Assembly: GCA_027080545.1 (NCBI GenBank)
Contig: JALWRV010000403.1
Span: 1 to 11,306, forward strand
Length of the DNA: 11,306 nt
Source of the DNA: Parvularculaceae bacterium
GTDB taxonomy: Bacteria; Pseudomonadota; Alphaproteobacteria; Caulobacterales; Parvularculaceae
Reading direction: 5' to 3'
The position numbers and the translations under genes are program-made. This document shows positions 1-6,114 of this stretch, one piece after another (the stretch's first letter is position 1; every line of letters starts with the position of its first letter). Under the pieces are notes generated by a model that was given only the letters and a program-made list of their open reading frames with translations, had not been told where the DNA came from and did no database searches.

Positions 1-2
1 CC

Positions 3-140
3 TATAGCGCCTGGATGGTCGAGATTAAGCCCGAAGACTGGGATGCTGTAAAAGGCAATCTGACCCCCGGTGCGGATGTGGCACCCAAATATGAAGCCAA
101 AATGGAAGCGGACGGGTTTGCCGGTTGCGGCGCTGAATAG
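3..140 (+). CDS. C-terminal fragment of an unidentified protein
   Basis: An open frame enters from the left edge and ends at a TAG at 138-140, giving 45 residues of a C-terminus (begins YSAWMVEIKPEDWD, ends ADGFAGCGAE). It is rich in acidic residues and Lys, has no membrane segment, and carries one cysteine four residues from the end. I do not recognise the family. It lies 55 bp upstream of the ArsR-family gene on the same strand, with no terminator-like hairpin between them, so the two may share a transcript. If the regulator is a persulfide sensor, this protein could belong to sulfur metabolism, but that is inference from position only. Confidence 0.6.
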   Translation, partial: YSAWMVEIKPEDWDAVKGNLTPGADVAPKYEAKMEADGFAGCGAE

Positions 141-195
141 AAGCGCTCTGGCCCATTGCTGACCACCGCGCAGACAAGAGAAGTGAGTAATCGTC

Positions 196-522
196 ATGGC
201 ATTTAGTGAAACTATGGATATTAGCGATATGCAGCAAAATGCTGCGCGCGCCTCCACTCTTTTGAAGTCCATGGCCAATGAGACGAGACTGATCATTCTT
301 TGTCAGCTTGCCGGTGGTGAAAAATCGGTTAGTGAATTGCTCGACAATATCCAACTCAGCCAATCGGCCCTATCCCAGCATTTGGCTATTTTGCGACGGG
401 AGCGCATCGTAACGACCCGACGCGAGGCCCAGTCGGTTTATTACTCCTTAGGAAACAAGGATGTCACAGCGGTGATGGAGACCCTCTATAATCTCTATTG
501 TGCCAATGACGAAATTTGCTGA
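196..522 (+). CDS. ArsR/SmtB-family repressor, SqrR/BigR-like (probable persulfide sensor)
   Basis: A 108-residue winged-helix repressor. The DNA-recognition region is at about residues 46-70 (SVSELLDNIQLSQSALSQHLAILRRE), followed by the wing TTRREAQSVYYSL (73-85). Cysteines are at 36, 102 and 108. The Cys36-Cys102 spacing of 66 residues equals that of the reactive pair in SqrR (Cys41/Cys107) and BigR, which form an oxidised or polysulfide bridge and release DNA when reactive sulfur species appear. The classic ArsR metal motif ELCVCDL is absent. The C-terminal helix TAVMETLYNLYCA is also typical of BigR relatives. Known targets of the family are sulfide:quinone oxidoreductase, persulfide dioxygenase and related genes; none is visible here. 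The ATG at 196 is the first in frame and has only a weak purine stretch (AGAAGTGAG) upstream. It is convergent with the cbb operon and ends about 30 bp before a strong hairpin. The family call is firm; the sulfur ligand is inferred from cysteine spacing. Confidence 0.9.
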   Translation: MAFSETMDISDMQQNAARASTLLKSMANETRLIILCQLAGGEKSVSELLDNIQLSQSALSQHLAILRRERIVTTRREAQSVYYSLGNKDVTAVMETLYNLYCANDEIC

Positions 523-551
523 TTGAACGGGTTCGACTCTATCACCTAGTC

Positions 552-575
552 AAAACCCCGCTTAGGCGGGGTTTT
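552..575. terminator. Bidirectional rho-independent terminator
   Basis: A six-base G+C-rich stem (CCCCGC at 556-561 with GCGGGG at 566-571) closes on a TTAG tetraloop. It is extended by AAAA (552-555) pairing with TTTT (572-575). A T run follows on the plus strand (572-576), and the A run on the left gives a T run on the minus strand. It lies between the stop of the ArsR-family gene (522) and the stop of the convergent 110-residue gene (615), so it can end both transcripts. Confidence 0.9.
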
Positions 576-614
576 TATTGGTTGCGGTAAAATTATCGCG
601 AGAGGCATGGTTCC

Positions 615-947
615 CTAGAGGCAATGAATGAGCGTTTTCATCCGCTTTTCTTCAAAAGCCTCCCAGGCTTTGAGGACCGCTTGCTCATCCGCTTTGCTCT
701 CAGGGTCATAATAGCACCATAGGCTTTCCAACAAGGGCACTATTTCGTCTTTTAATTCATGGGTGCGCATATCGTTCTGGGTCCAGCCAATATAGAGCCC
801 CTCTTTTAAAAAGCTTTCCTTATCATCCAACTGGCGTGCCATTTCGGCCAATTTATCGATCCGGGCCAAATCTTCCTTGGCGAGGAATTGTTGAAAATAA
901 CTCTCACTCTTTTCGGCTATTCCCCGCAACCTTTGTATCAGTTCCAT
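615..947 (-). CDS. Hypothetical 110-residue protein, last gene of the cbb operon
   Basis: I do not recognise this protein. It is small and strongly charged, with many Glu/Lys/Asp residues, and probably mostly helical. The N-terminal half (MELIQRLRGIAEKSESYFQQFLAKEDLARIDKL in outline) looks amphipathic. The middle holds an aromatic patch (GLYIGWTQND, then ESLWCYYDPES), and a charged helix follows (KAWEAFEEKRMK). Two cysteines are near positions 78 and 109. There is no signal peptide or membrane segment, so it should be cytosolic. The ATG at 947 has a good ribosome-binding site (AGGA, about 5 nt upstream). It starts 60 bp after the stop of cbbY on the same strand, with no hairpin between, and is followed by the terminator at 552-575, so it is probably co-transcribed with the cbb genes. 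A role in carbon fixation is guilt by association only. Confidence 0.75.
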   Translation of the reverse strand: MELIQRLRGIAEKSESYFQQFLAKEDLARIDKLAEMARQLDDKESFLKEGLYIGWTQNDMRTHELKDEIVPLLESLWCYYDPESKADEQAVLKAWEAFEEKRMKTLIHCL

Positions 948-1007
948 GTTTTCCTGCCTTTCCGGCGCGCCTTATCCCATTATTATTTAGATAGAGATTG
1001 TCATCGC

Positions 1008-1763
1008 TCATTTCAAAGAGGCCACCAGAAGGTTTTGCAAATATGCAATATTCACATGGCCTTCTGGCAAGAGCGGGCCGCGATAGCAACGGGCAGGCGC
1101 ATCGAGGCTTCCCAAATCAGATAGCACCGCTGCGGCCTCAGAGAAATCCTGCCCCTTTGTATATTCATTTTTAGTGATAAGGCATGAAAGCCCTGCCCCC
1201 TTGGCTGACAAAAGGCCATTTCTAGAATCTTCCAAAGCGATGCATTGGGCAGGTGGCAGGTTTAATTGCTCCAAAGCCAATTGATAGACATCAGCAGCTG
1301 GTTTTTTGTGGTCGACCATATCCCCCGCAGCAATAACCGGGAAAATATCCTCTATCCTATCCTCAAAACAGGCTTCGACAAGGGCAATCACATTGGCCGG
1401 GCTGGTGGTGGTAGCGATAGTGCAAAGAATATTATGGTCTCGTGCTTCACCAATCAGGCGCTCTATCCCCGGGCGTAAGGGCAAATCCCCCCGCCCCATG
1501 GCCCTTTTATAATGCGCGGTCTTGTTTTTATGAAGGGCCGGAATATCCAGCCCCCCAGGGTCCTCATGTAAATGATCGCGCATAAAATGCGCTATCCTTT
1601 CCTTGCCGCCGGTAACCCCCAACAACACCCCATAAAGCGCCTTGGACCAATGCCAATCAAGCCCCGCCTCTGCAAAGGCTTTATTAAACGCCCAGCGGTG
1701 CAATTCTTCCGTATCCGCCAGCGTGCCATCCACATCAAAAATTATTGCGCGCAACGCGGCCAT
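1008..1763 (-). CDS. cbbY: CbbY, xylulose-1,5-bisphosphate phosphatase (HAD family)
   Basis: A 251-residue HAD hydrolase. Motif I is DVDGTLADTEE (nucleophile Asp10, acid/base Asp12). The cap carries HRWAFNKAFAEAGLDWHW and GVTGGKERI (50-57), a signature of CbbY rather than of phosphoglycolate phosphatase. Motif II is IATTTSP (Thr119 region), motif III Lys153/154 in HKKP, motif IV ALEDSRNG (Glu178/Asp179). CbbY from Rhodobacter and its plant homologue dephosphorylate xylulose-1,5-bisphosphate, a tight-binding by-product of RuBisCO, to xylulose-5-phosphate. Its ATG overlaps the cbbZ stop by one base (TAATG), with GAGGCGG upstream, which suggests translational coupling. It differs from the neighbouring cbbZ protein in its cap region, so the pair does not look like a recent duplication. 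Substrate is inferred from the family and the operon. Confidence 0.93.
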   Translation of the reverse strand: MAALRAIIFDVDGTLADTEELHRWAFNKAFAEAGLDWHWSKALYGVLLGVTGGKERIAHFMRDHLHEDPGGLDIPALHKNKTAHYKRAMGRGDLPLRPGIERLIGEARDHNILCTIATTTSPANVIALVEACFEDRIEDIFPVIAAGDMVDHKKPAADVYQLALEQLNLPPAQCIALEDSRNGLLSAKGAGLSCLITKNEYTKGQDFSEAAAVLSDLGSLDAPARCYRGPLLPEGHVNIAYLQNLLVASLK

Positions 1764-2446
1764 TACACCGCCTCACTTTCCCCAAGCAAGGAGGAATGAA
1801 CGCCCTCTAGCCCATCAAAAACCTGATCAGCCCCCAAATCATCAACAGGCGTTTTGCTATAGCCGTGGCGCAAAAGAAAACATTTCATACCCAAGGCTTG
1901 AGCCGCTTTCACATCCGCAGCGCTATCGCCGACCATTAAACATTCTTGAGCGCTGATTTTCATTCTATCCAATGCCAGCTTCAGCGGTGCAGGGTCCGGC
2001 TTGCGCGCCGCCGCACTATCCCCCCCTATCACCGCCTCAAACAGGCGATCCCAGCCAAAAGCGGCTAATACCGACAGGGTAATGGCGTAAGGTTTGTTGG
2101 TGCATAAGGCAATTTTGACGCCGCGCTGGTGCAACCTGGTCAATAGGCTATCAGCGCCAGCAAAGGCCCGTGTCTGCCGCGCGGGCCTATGGCTATAAAG
2201 ATCGATCATGTGATCGGTTTTTTGTATCAGCGTCTCTGGGGGCAACATAAAATCCCGCCCCCTAAAGGCTCTCTCCACAAGTTTTTTCACCCCCGCCCCG
2301 ATCATCAAACGAACCGCGTCCAAATCATAGGGTGCAAGATTGCTCTCAGCCAAAAGCTGGTTTAAAGCCACCGTAATATCCGGCGCACTATCCACAAGGG
2401 TGCCATCAAGATCAAAAATGATCGCTTTGAAGGCTTTAATAGACAT
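1763..2446 (-). CDS. cbbZ: CbbZ, phosphoglycolate phosphatase (HAD family)
   Basis: A 227-residue HAD hydrolase of the Gph type. Motif I is FDLDGTLVDSAPD (Asp12 nucleophile, Asp14 acid/base); the cap includes MIGAGVKKLVERAF (48-61). Motif II is ALCTNKPY (Thr116), motif III Lys149 in RKPDP, motif IV MVGDSAADVKAA (Asp174, Asp178). The SAPDI, GAG..LVERA and TNKP signatures match phosphoglycolate phosphatases. It would convert 2-phosphoglycolate, the toxic product of RuBisCO oxygenation, to glycolate as the first step of photorespiratory salvage. Its ATG overlaps the rpe stop by one base (TAATG), and there is no clear ribosome-binding site of its own, so translation probably depends on coupling to rpe. 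Length is usual for the family. Confidence 0.94.
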   Translation of the reverse strand: MSIKAFKAIIFDLDGTLVDSAPDITVALNQLLAESNLAPYDLDAVRLMIGAGVKKLVERAFRGRDFMLPPETLIQKTDHMIDLYSHRPARQTRAFAGADSLLTRLHQRGVKIALCTNKPYAITLSVLAAFGWDRLFEAVIGGDSAAARKPDPAPLKLALDRMKISAQECLMVGDSAADVKAAQALGMKCFLLRHGYSKTPVDDLGADQVFDGLEGVHSSLLGESEAV

Positions 2447-3117
2447 TATTTTTCTGACAAGCCCGCTGCCGCGGCGGCCCGAATGGCTTTGATATTTTCC
2501 GCATAGCGCCCCCCTTTGAACACGCCGGAACCAGCAACAAGGGCTGTTGCCCCCGCGGCCGCCACTGCCCCGGCGGTTTTCGGGTTTACCCCCCCATCCA
2601 CCTCAATCTCGATCTCCCGATCCCCGATCATTTTTTTGATCCGGGCGATCTTATCAATCTGGGAAGAAATAAAGCTTTGTCCCCCAAAACCGGGATTAAC
2701 CGACATCACCAAAATCAGATCAAGGCGATCCAACACATATTCCAATACGGTTTCAGGGGTGGACGGATTTAAAGATACCCCCGCTTTTTTGCCCAAGTCA
2801 CGGATTGCTTGGAGTGAGCGGTCAAGATGAGGCCCCGCCTCTGCATGAACAGTGATAATGTCCGAACCAGCCTCGGCGAAGGCCTCCAAATAGGGGTCAC
2901 ACGGCGCAATCATTAAATGCACATCCAGTATTTTCTTGGTGTGCGGCCGCAAGGCTTTCACCACATCCGGTCCAATAGTGATATTCGGCACATAATGACC
3001 GTCCATCACATCTACATGCACCCAATCGCACCCGGCCTCATCAATGGCGCGCACTTCTTCCCCCAATTTTGCAAAATCGGCAGAAAGAATAGAGGGTGAA
3101 ATCTTTATGGGTGACAT
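2446..3117 (-). CDS. rpe/cbbE: Ribulose-phosphate 3-epimerase (CbbE)
   Basis: A 223-residue TIM-barrel enzyme interconverting ribulose-5-phosphate and xylulose-5-phosphate; in the Calvin cycle it feeds ribulose-5-phosphate to CbbP. SPSILSADF is at 7-15. The metal-binding and catalytic residues are all visible: His34 and Asp36 in HVDVMDGHYVPN, His67 in DVHLMI, and Asp174 in EVDGGVN. The phosphate-binding end is VAGSGVFKG. The MSVNPGFGGQ loop (138-147) is intact. The ATG at 3117 has GGAG about 6 nt upstream. It follows cbbS by 44 bp, the position where cbbX or cbbQ would often be, and overlaps the cbbZ start by one base. Confidence 0.97.
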   Translation of the reverse strand: MSPIKISPSILSADFAKLGEEVRAIDEAGCDWVHVDVMDGHYVPNITIGPDVVKALRPHTKKILDVHLMIAPCDPYLEAFAEAGSDIITVHAEAGPHLDRSLQAIRDLGKKAGVSLNPSTPETVLEYVLDRLDLILVMSVNPGFGGQSFISSQIDKIARIKKMIGDREIEIEVDGGVNPKTAGAVAAAGATALVAGSGVFKGGRYAENIKAIRAAAAAGLSEK

Positions 3118-3161
3118 GAAATACTCCGATTGGTTTGAATGGGGGGTAGCCTAGCAGACCT

Positions 3162-3512
3162 CTAATCGCCGCGAAATACAACCATGGCCTGACCACGGGT
3201 TTGCCGCCCATTGTCATAGCCGACAATACGCACATGATCGCTCGGATGGGCACTTTTGCAATCGTTCAGCGCCTCCATGATCTTGTCGACATTTTTTTCG
3301 CCAAAAAGAGGCAGTTTCCACATATACCAATAATCGCAACTGGCCCGGGCGGGCTCCACATGCTCGACCGCAGGGTTCCACCCTTTTTCGACCATATAGC
3401 TTATTTGTTTGCGAATATCGTTTTCGTCCATAGGTGGCAGATAGGAAAAGGTTTCAAACTTTTTTGACGCCCTATCATTCAGCCGCGATTTATATTCCTG
3501 TACTTCAGTCAT
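3162..3512 (-). CDS. cbbS: RuBisCO small subunit, Form IA (IAq-like)
   Basis: A 116-residue small subunit that caps the large-subunit octamer to form L8S8 RuBisCO. Diagnostic stretches are FETFSYLPPMDENDIRKQI (19-37), KGWNPAVEHVEP (43-54), DYWYMWKLPLFGEKN (60-74) and VRIVGYDNGRQ (94-104). The N-terminus MTEVQEYKSRLNDRASKKFETF is six residues longer than carboxysomal IAc subunits as I recall them (MAEMQDYKQSLKYETF), which is the mark of the non-carboxysomal IAq group. It lacks the C-terminal beta-hairpin extension of red-type Form IC/ID subunits. I chose the ATG at 3512, which has AAGGA 7 nt upstream; an in-frame GTG at 3536 would add eight residues not found in the family. It lies 29 bp after cbbL. 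Confidence 0.97.
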   Translation of the reverse strand: MTEVQEYKSRLNDRASKKFETFSYLPPMDENDIRKQISYMVEKGWNPAVEHVEPARASCDYWYMWKLPLFGEKNVDKIMEALNDCKSAHPSDHVRIVGYDNGRQTRGQAMVVFRGD

Positions 3513-3519
3513 GGTAATT

Positions 3520-3524
3520 TCCTT
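3520..3524 (-). promoter_or_regulatory. Ribosome-binding site of cbbS
   Basis: On the minus strand AAGGA lies 7 nt before the ATG at 3512. It decides the start in favour of the 116-residue form over the upstream in-frame GTG at 3536, which sits only 5 bp after the cbbL stop codon and has no such motif. Confidence 0.75.
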
Positions 3525-3541
3525 TTTGCAATTCACTTTTT

Positions 3542-4960
3542 CTAGCTGGCAGCATCAAGCTTATCGACCACATCAAACTCGAACTTAATTTCTTTCCAAG
3601 TTTCCATGGCAATCGCCAGTTCTGGCGAATGTTTGGCGGCTTCTGTAAGAATATCGCGGGATTCTTTTTCCAGATAACGACCTTCATTGCGGGCTTTCAC
3701 GCAAGCTTCTGCCGCCACCCGGTTGGCCGCAGCACCAGCCGCATTCCCCCAAGGATGCCCCAGCGTGCCGCCACCAAATTGCAACACCGCATCATCACCA
3801 AAGATCGAAACCAAGGCCGGCATGTGCCAAACATGAATACCACCAGAAGCAACCGGCATCACGCCTGGCATATGGGCAAAGTCCTGATCAAAAAAGATAC
3901 CACGTTTGCGATTTTCCGGCACAAAACTCTCGCGCATCAAATCGATCCAGCCCAGAGTGGCCTCGCGGTCCCCCTCCAACTTGCCCACGACAGTGCCCGA
4001 GTGCAGGTGATCGCCGCCGGACAGACGCAGACATTTAGTCAGTACCCGGAAATGGATGCCATGATAGGGGTTACGGTCAACCACCGCATGCATTGCCCGG
4101 TGAATATGCAACAACATGCCATTATCCCGGCACCAATTTGCCAAAGACGTGTTGGCGGTAAAACCAGCGGTGAAGAAATCATGCATGATGATGCGTGAGC
4201 CCAACTCTTTGGCAAACTCCGCCCGCTTATACATTTCTTCCACCGTGCCCGCGGTCACATTGAGATAATGGCCCTTGCGTTCGCCCGTTTCGGTCTCGGC
4301 TTGGTTTACTGCCTCCATCACACTTTCAAAGCGATTTCGCCAACGCATGAAGGGTTGTGAATTAACATTCTCATCATCCTTGGTAAAATCGAGCCCGCCG
4401 CGCAGACATTCATAAACCGCCCGGCCATAATTTTTAGCAGACAGGCCAAGCTTGGGCTTGATGGTACACCCCAACATCGGGCGCCCATATTTATTCATCT
4501 TATCGCGCTCAACTTGAATACCGTTGGGCGGCCCGCCACAGGTCATCACATAGGCAACCGGAAAACGAATATCTTCTAGCCTCAAGGCGCGCAAAGCTTT
4601 AAAGCCGAACACATTGCCCACCAAAGAGGTTAAGACATTGACGATTGAGCCTTCCTCAAACAGGTCCAGCGGATAGGCGATAAATGCATAAAAACAGCTA
4701 TCATCCCCCGGCACATCTTCGATGCGATAGGCCCGGCCTTTATAATATTCCATATCAGTCAACAGGTCGGTCCATACTGTGGTCCAGGTGCCGGTTGAGC
4801 TCTCCGCAGCAACAGCGGCGGCGGCTTCTTCTTTCGGCACCCCTTCTTGCGGGGTTATTTTGAAGCAGGCCAAAAGATCCGTGTCCTTCGGCTCATAATT
4901 CGGGGTCCAATAATTCTCCCGATAATCCTTCACTCCAGCGTCATATTTCTTGGCGCTCAT
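3542..4960 (-). CDS. cbbL: RuBisCO large subunit, Form IA (green-type)
   Basis: A 472-residue ribulose-1,5-bisphosphate carboxylase/oxygenase large subunit, full length for Form IA. Catalytic residues are all present, seven lower than spinach numbering: Lys168 and Lys170 in TIKPKLGLS, the carbamylated Lys194 with Asp196 and Glu197 in DFTKDDE, His287 in LLHIHRAMHA, His320 in GGDHLHSGT, loop-6 Lys327 in VVGKLEG, and Ser372 in ASGGIH. The N-terminus (AKKYDAGVKDYRENYW) and the segment AVAAESSTGTWTTVWTDLLTD are typical of Form IA. The C-terminus stops shortly after FEFDVVDKLD and lacks the red-type tail that CbbX acts on. The ATG at 4960 has AAAGGA about 8-9 nt upstream. No carboxysome shell, cbbQ, cbbO or cbbX gene is in the window. 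A 65-bp gap with a hairpin precedes it, larger than most spacings in the operon. Confidence 0.99.
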   Translation of the reverse strand: MSAKKYDAGVKDYRENYWTPNYEPKDTDLLACFKITPQEGVPKEEAAAAVAAESSTGTWTTVWTDLLTDMEYYKGRAYRIEDVPGDDSCFYAFIAYPLDLFEEGSIVNVLTSLVGNVFGFKALRALRLEDIRFPVAYVMTCGGPPNGIQVERDKMNKYGRPMLGCTIKPKLGLSAKNYGRAVYECLRGGLDFTKDDENVNSQPFMRWRNRFESVMEAVNQAETETGERKGHYLNVTAGTVEEMYKRAEFAKELGSRIIMHDFFTAGFTANTSLANWCRDNGMLLHIHRAMHAVVDRNPYHGIHFRVLTKCLRLSGGDHLHSGTVVGKLEGDREATLGWIDLMRESFVPENRKRGIFFDQDFAHMPGVMPVASGGIHVWHMPALVSIFGDDAVLQFGGGTLGHPWGNAAGAAANRVAAEACVKARNEGRYLEKESRDILTEAAKHSPELAIAMETWKEIKFEFDVVDKLDAAS

Positions 4961-4984
4961 GGTCTTGTTCCTTTCAGTTCATTT

Positions 4985-5008
4985 CCGTCAGATTGTTCGG
5001 GTTGACGG
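4985..5008 (-). promoter_or_regulatory. Possible mRNA hairpin in the cbbA-cbbL gap
   Basis: CCGTCA (4985-4990) and TGACGG (5003-5008) form a perfect six-base stem with a 12-nt loop, in the 65-bp gap between the cbbA stop and the cbbL start. No T tract follows, so it is not a normal terminator. Position suggests an RNA processing or stabilising element that could raise cbbLS message over the upstream genes, but this is inference and a stem this short can arise by chance. Confidence 0.35.
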
Positions 5009-5025
5009 TGACCCCTATCTCTTTG

Positions 5026-6093
5026 TTAAGGGCTGATTTTTGGCTCTAGTTCACCAGCCTTATAGCGCTTGGCCATATCGGCAATGGGGATGATTTTGAT
5101 TTTTGAGGCCTTGCCAGCAGTACGAAATTGTTCATAGCGGTCTTCGCAAAGCTGTCGCATGGCAGCGGTGGCCGGTTTGAAAAATTTGCGTGGATCAAAC
5201 TCGGCCTTGTTTTCTTGCGCTACTTTGCGCATCTGTCCGGCAATGGCGAGACGGCAATCGGTGTCGATATTCACCTTCCGCACACCAAATTTTATGCCTT
5301 TGACAATTTCCTCAACAGGCACCCCATAAGTCTGGGGCATTTCACCGCCATATTGGTTGAAAATATCTTGCAATTCCTGTGGCACAGATGAGGAGCCATG
5401 CATCACCAAATGAGTTTCCGGTAAGCGCTTATGGATGGCTTCGACCACATCCATGGCCAGAATATCCCCATCGGGCTTGCGCGAAAACTTATACGCTCCG
5501 TGGCTGGTTCCCATGGCAATCGCTAATGCATCAACTTTTGTATCGCTGACAAAATTCGCGGCCTGATCTGGGTCTGTCAAAAGCTGGTCTTTGGAAAGCT
5601 TCCCTTCAAAACCATGGCCATCTTCTGCTTCGCCCTCACCGGTCTCGAGAGATCCCAAACAACCCAACTCTCCTTCCACAGAGACCCCCACATCATGGGC
5701 CACATTGGTGACAAATTGGGTGATGTCCCGATTATATTCATAAGAAGCAGGGGTTTTGGCGTCGGCCTCCAAAGACCCATCCATCATCACCGAGGTAAAC
5801 CCTGCCTGAATAGCGGAAAAACAGGTAGCGCCATTATTGCCATGATCTTGATGCAGACAGATGGGAATGTTGGGAAACATGGCCTCAGCCGCTTCAACCA
5901 TTTTTCCTAACATAATGTCGCCCGCATAAGACCGCGCCCCGCGCGAGGCCTGCAAAATAACCGGCGCATCCTTGGCTTGGGCGGCTTCCATAATCGCCAG
6001 CACTTGCTCCATATTATTGATATTAAAAGCCGGCACCCCATAATCATGCTCAGCGGCGTGATCGAGTAATTGGCGTAAACTAATCCGTGCCAT
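5026..6093 (-). CDS. cbbA: Fructose-bisphosphate aldolase, class II, Calvin-cycle subtype
   Basis: A 355-residue zinc-dependent aldolase. It condenses dihydroxyacetone phosphate with glyceraldehyde-3-phosphate, and in the Calvin cycle usually also with erythrose-4-phosphate to give sedoheptulose-1,7-bisphosphate. Key residues visible: Asp83 (proton donor) and His84 (zinc) in LHQDHGNN, Glu140/Glu142 in VEGELGCLGS, His198 in GTSHGAYK, His232 in VMHGSSS, and the phosphate-binding NIDTD at 275-279. The N-terminal GVPAFNINNMEQ is the usual class II signature. The ATG at 6093 has GGAG about 7 nt upstream. It starts 21 bp after the cbbT stop. Length is normal for the Calvin-type subgroup. Confidence 0.97.
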   Translation of the reverse strand: MARISLRQLLDHAAEHDYGVPAFNINNMEQVLAIMEAAQAKDAPVILQASRGARSYAGDIMLGKMVEAAEAMFPNIPICLHQDHGNNGATCFSAIQAGFTSVMMDGSLEADAKTPASYEYNRDITQFVTNVAHDVGVSVEGELGCLGSLETGEGEAEDGHGFEGKLSKDQLLTDPDQAANFVSDTKVDALAIAMGTSHGAYKFSRKPDGDILAMDVVEAIHKRLPETHLVMHGSSSVPQELQDIFNQYGGEMPQTYGVPVEEIVKGIKFGVRKVNIDTDCRLAIAGQMRKVAQENKAEFDPRKFFKPATAAMRQLCEDRYEQFRTAGKASKIKIIPIADMAKRYKAGELEPKISP

Positions 6094-6114
6094 AATTTGT
6101 CTCCACTCTTGGTG

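Noticed and set aside
223..235. ATAT-TAGCG-ATAT-like symmetry at the start of the ArsR-family gene as a self-operator
   Set aside because: It lies within the coding sequence, the arms are only four bases, and A+T-rich four-base symmetry is common by chance.
25..363. A 112-codon minus-strand open frame across the left flank
   Set aside because: It is antisense to the clear ArsR-family gene and to the upstream gene fragment, and its translation has no recognisable domain.
3118..3161. Remnant of a cbbX or cbbQ gene between cbbS and rpe
   Set aside because: The gap is only 44 bp, contains the rpe ribosome-binding site, and shows no coding remnant that I can recognise.
3513..3536. An eight-residue extension of CbbS from GTG 3536
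   Set aside because: The ATG at 3512 has a well-placed AAGGA site, and MTEVQEYKS matches known Form IA small subunits.
3629..4198. A 189-codon plus-strand open frame inside cbbL
   Set aside because: It is antisense to a highly conserved part of RuBisCO; the open frame follows from constraint on the opposite strand.
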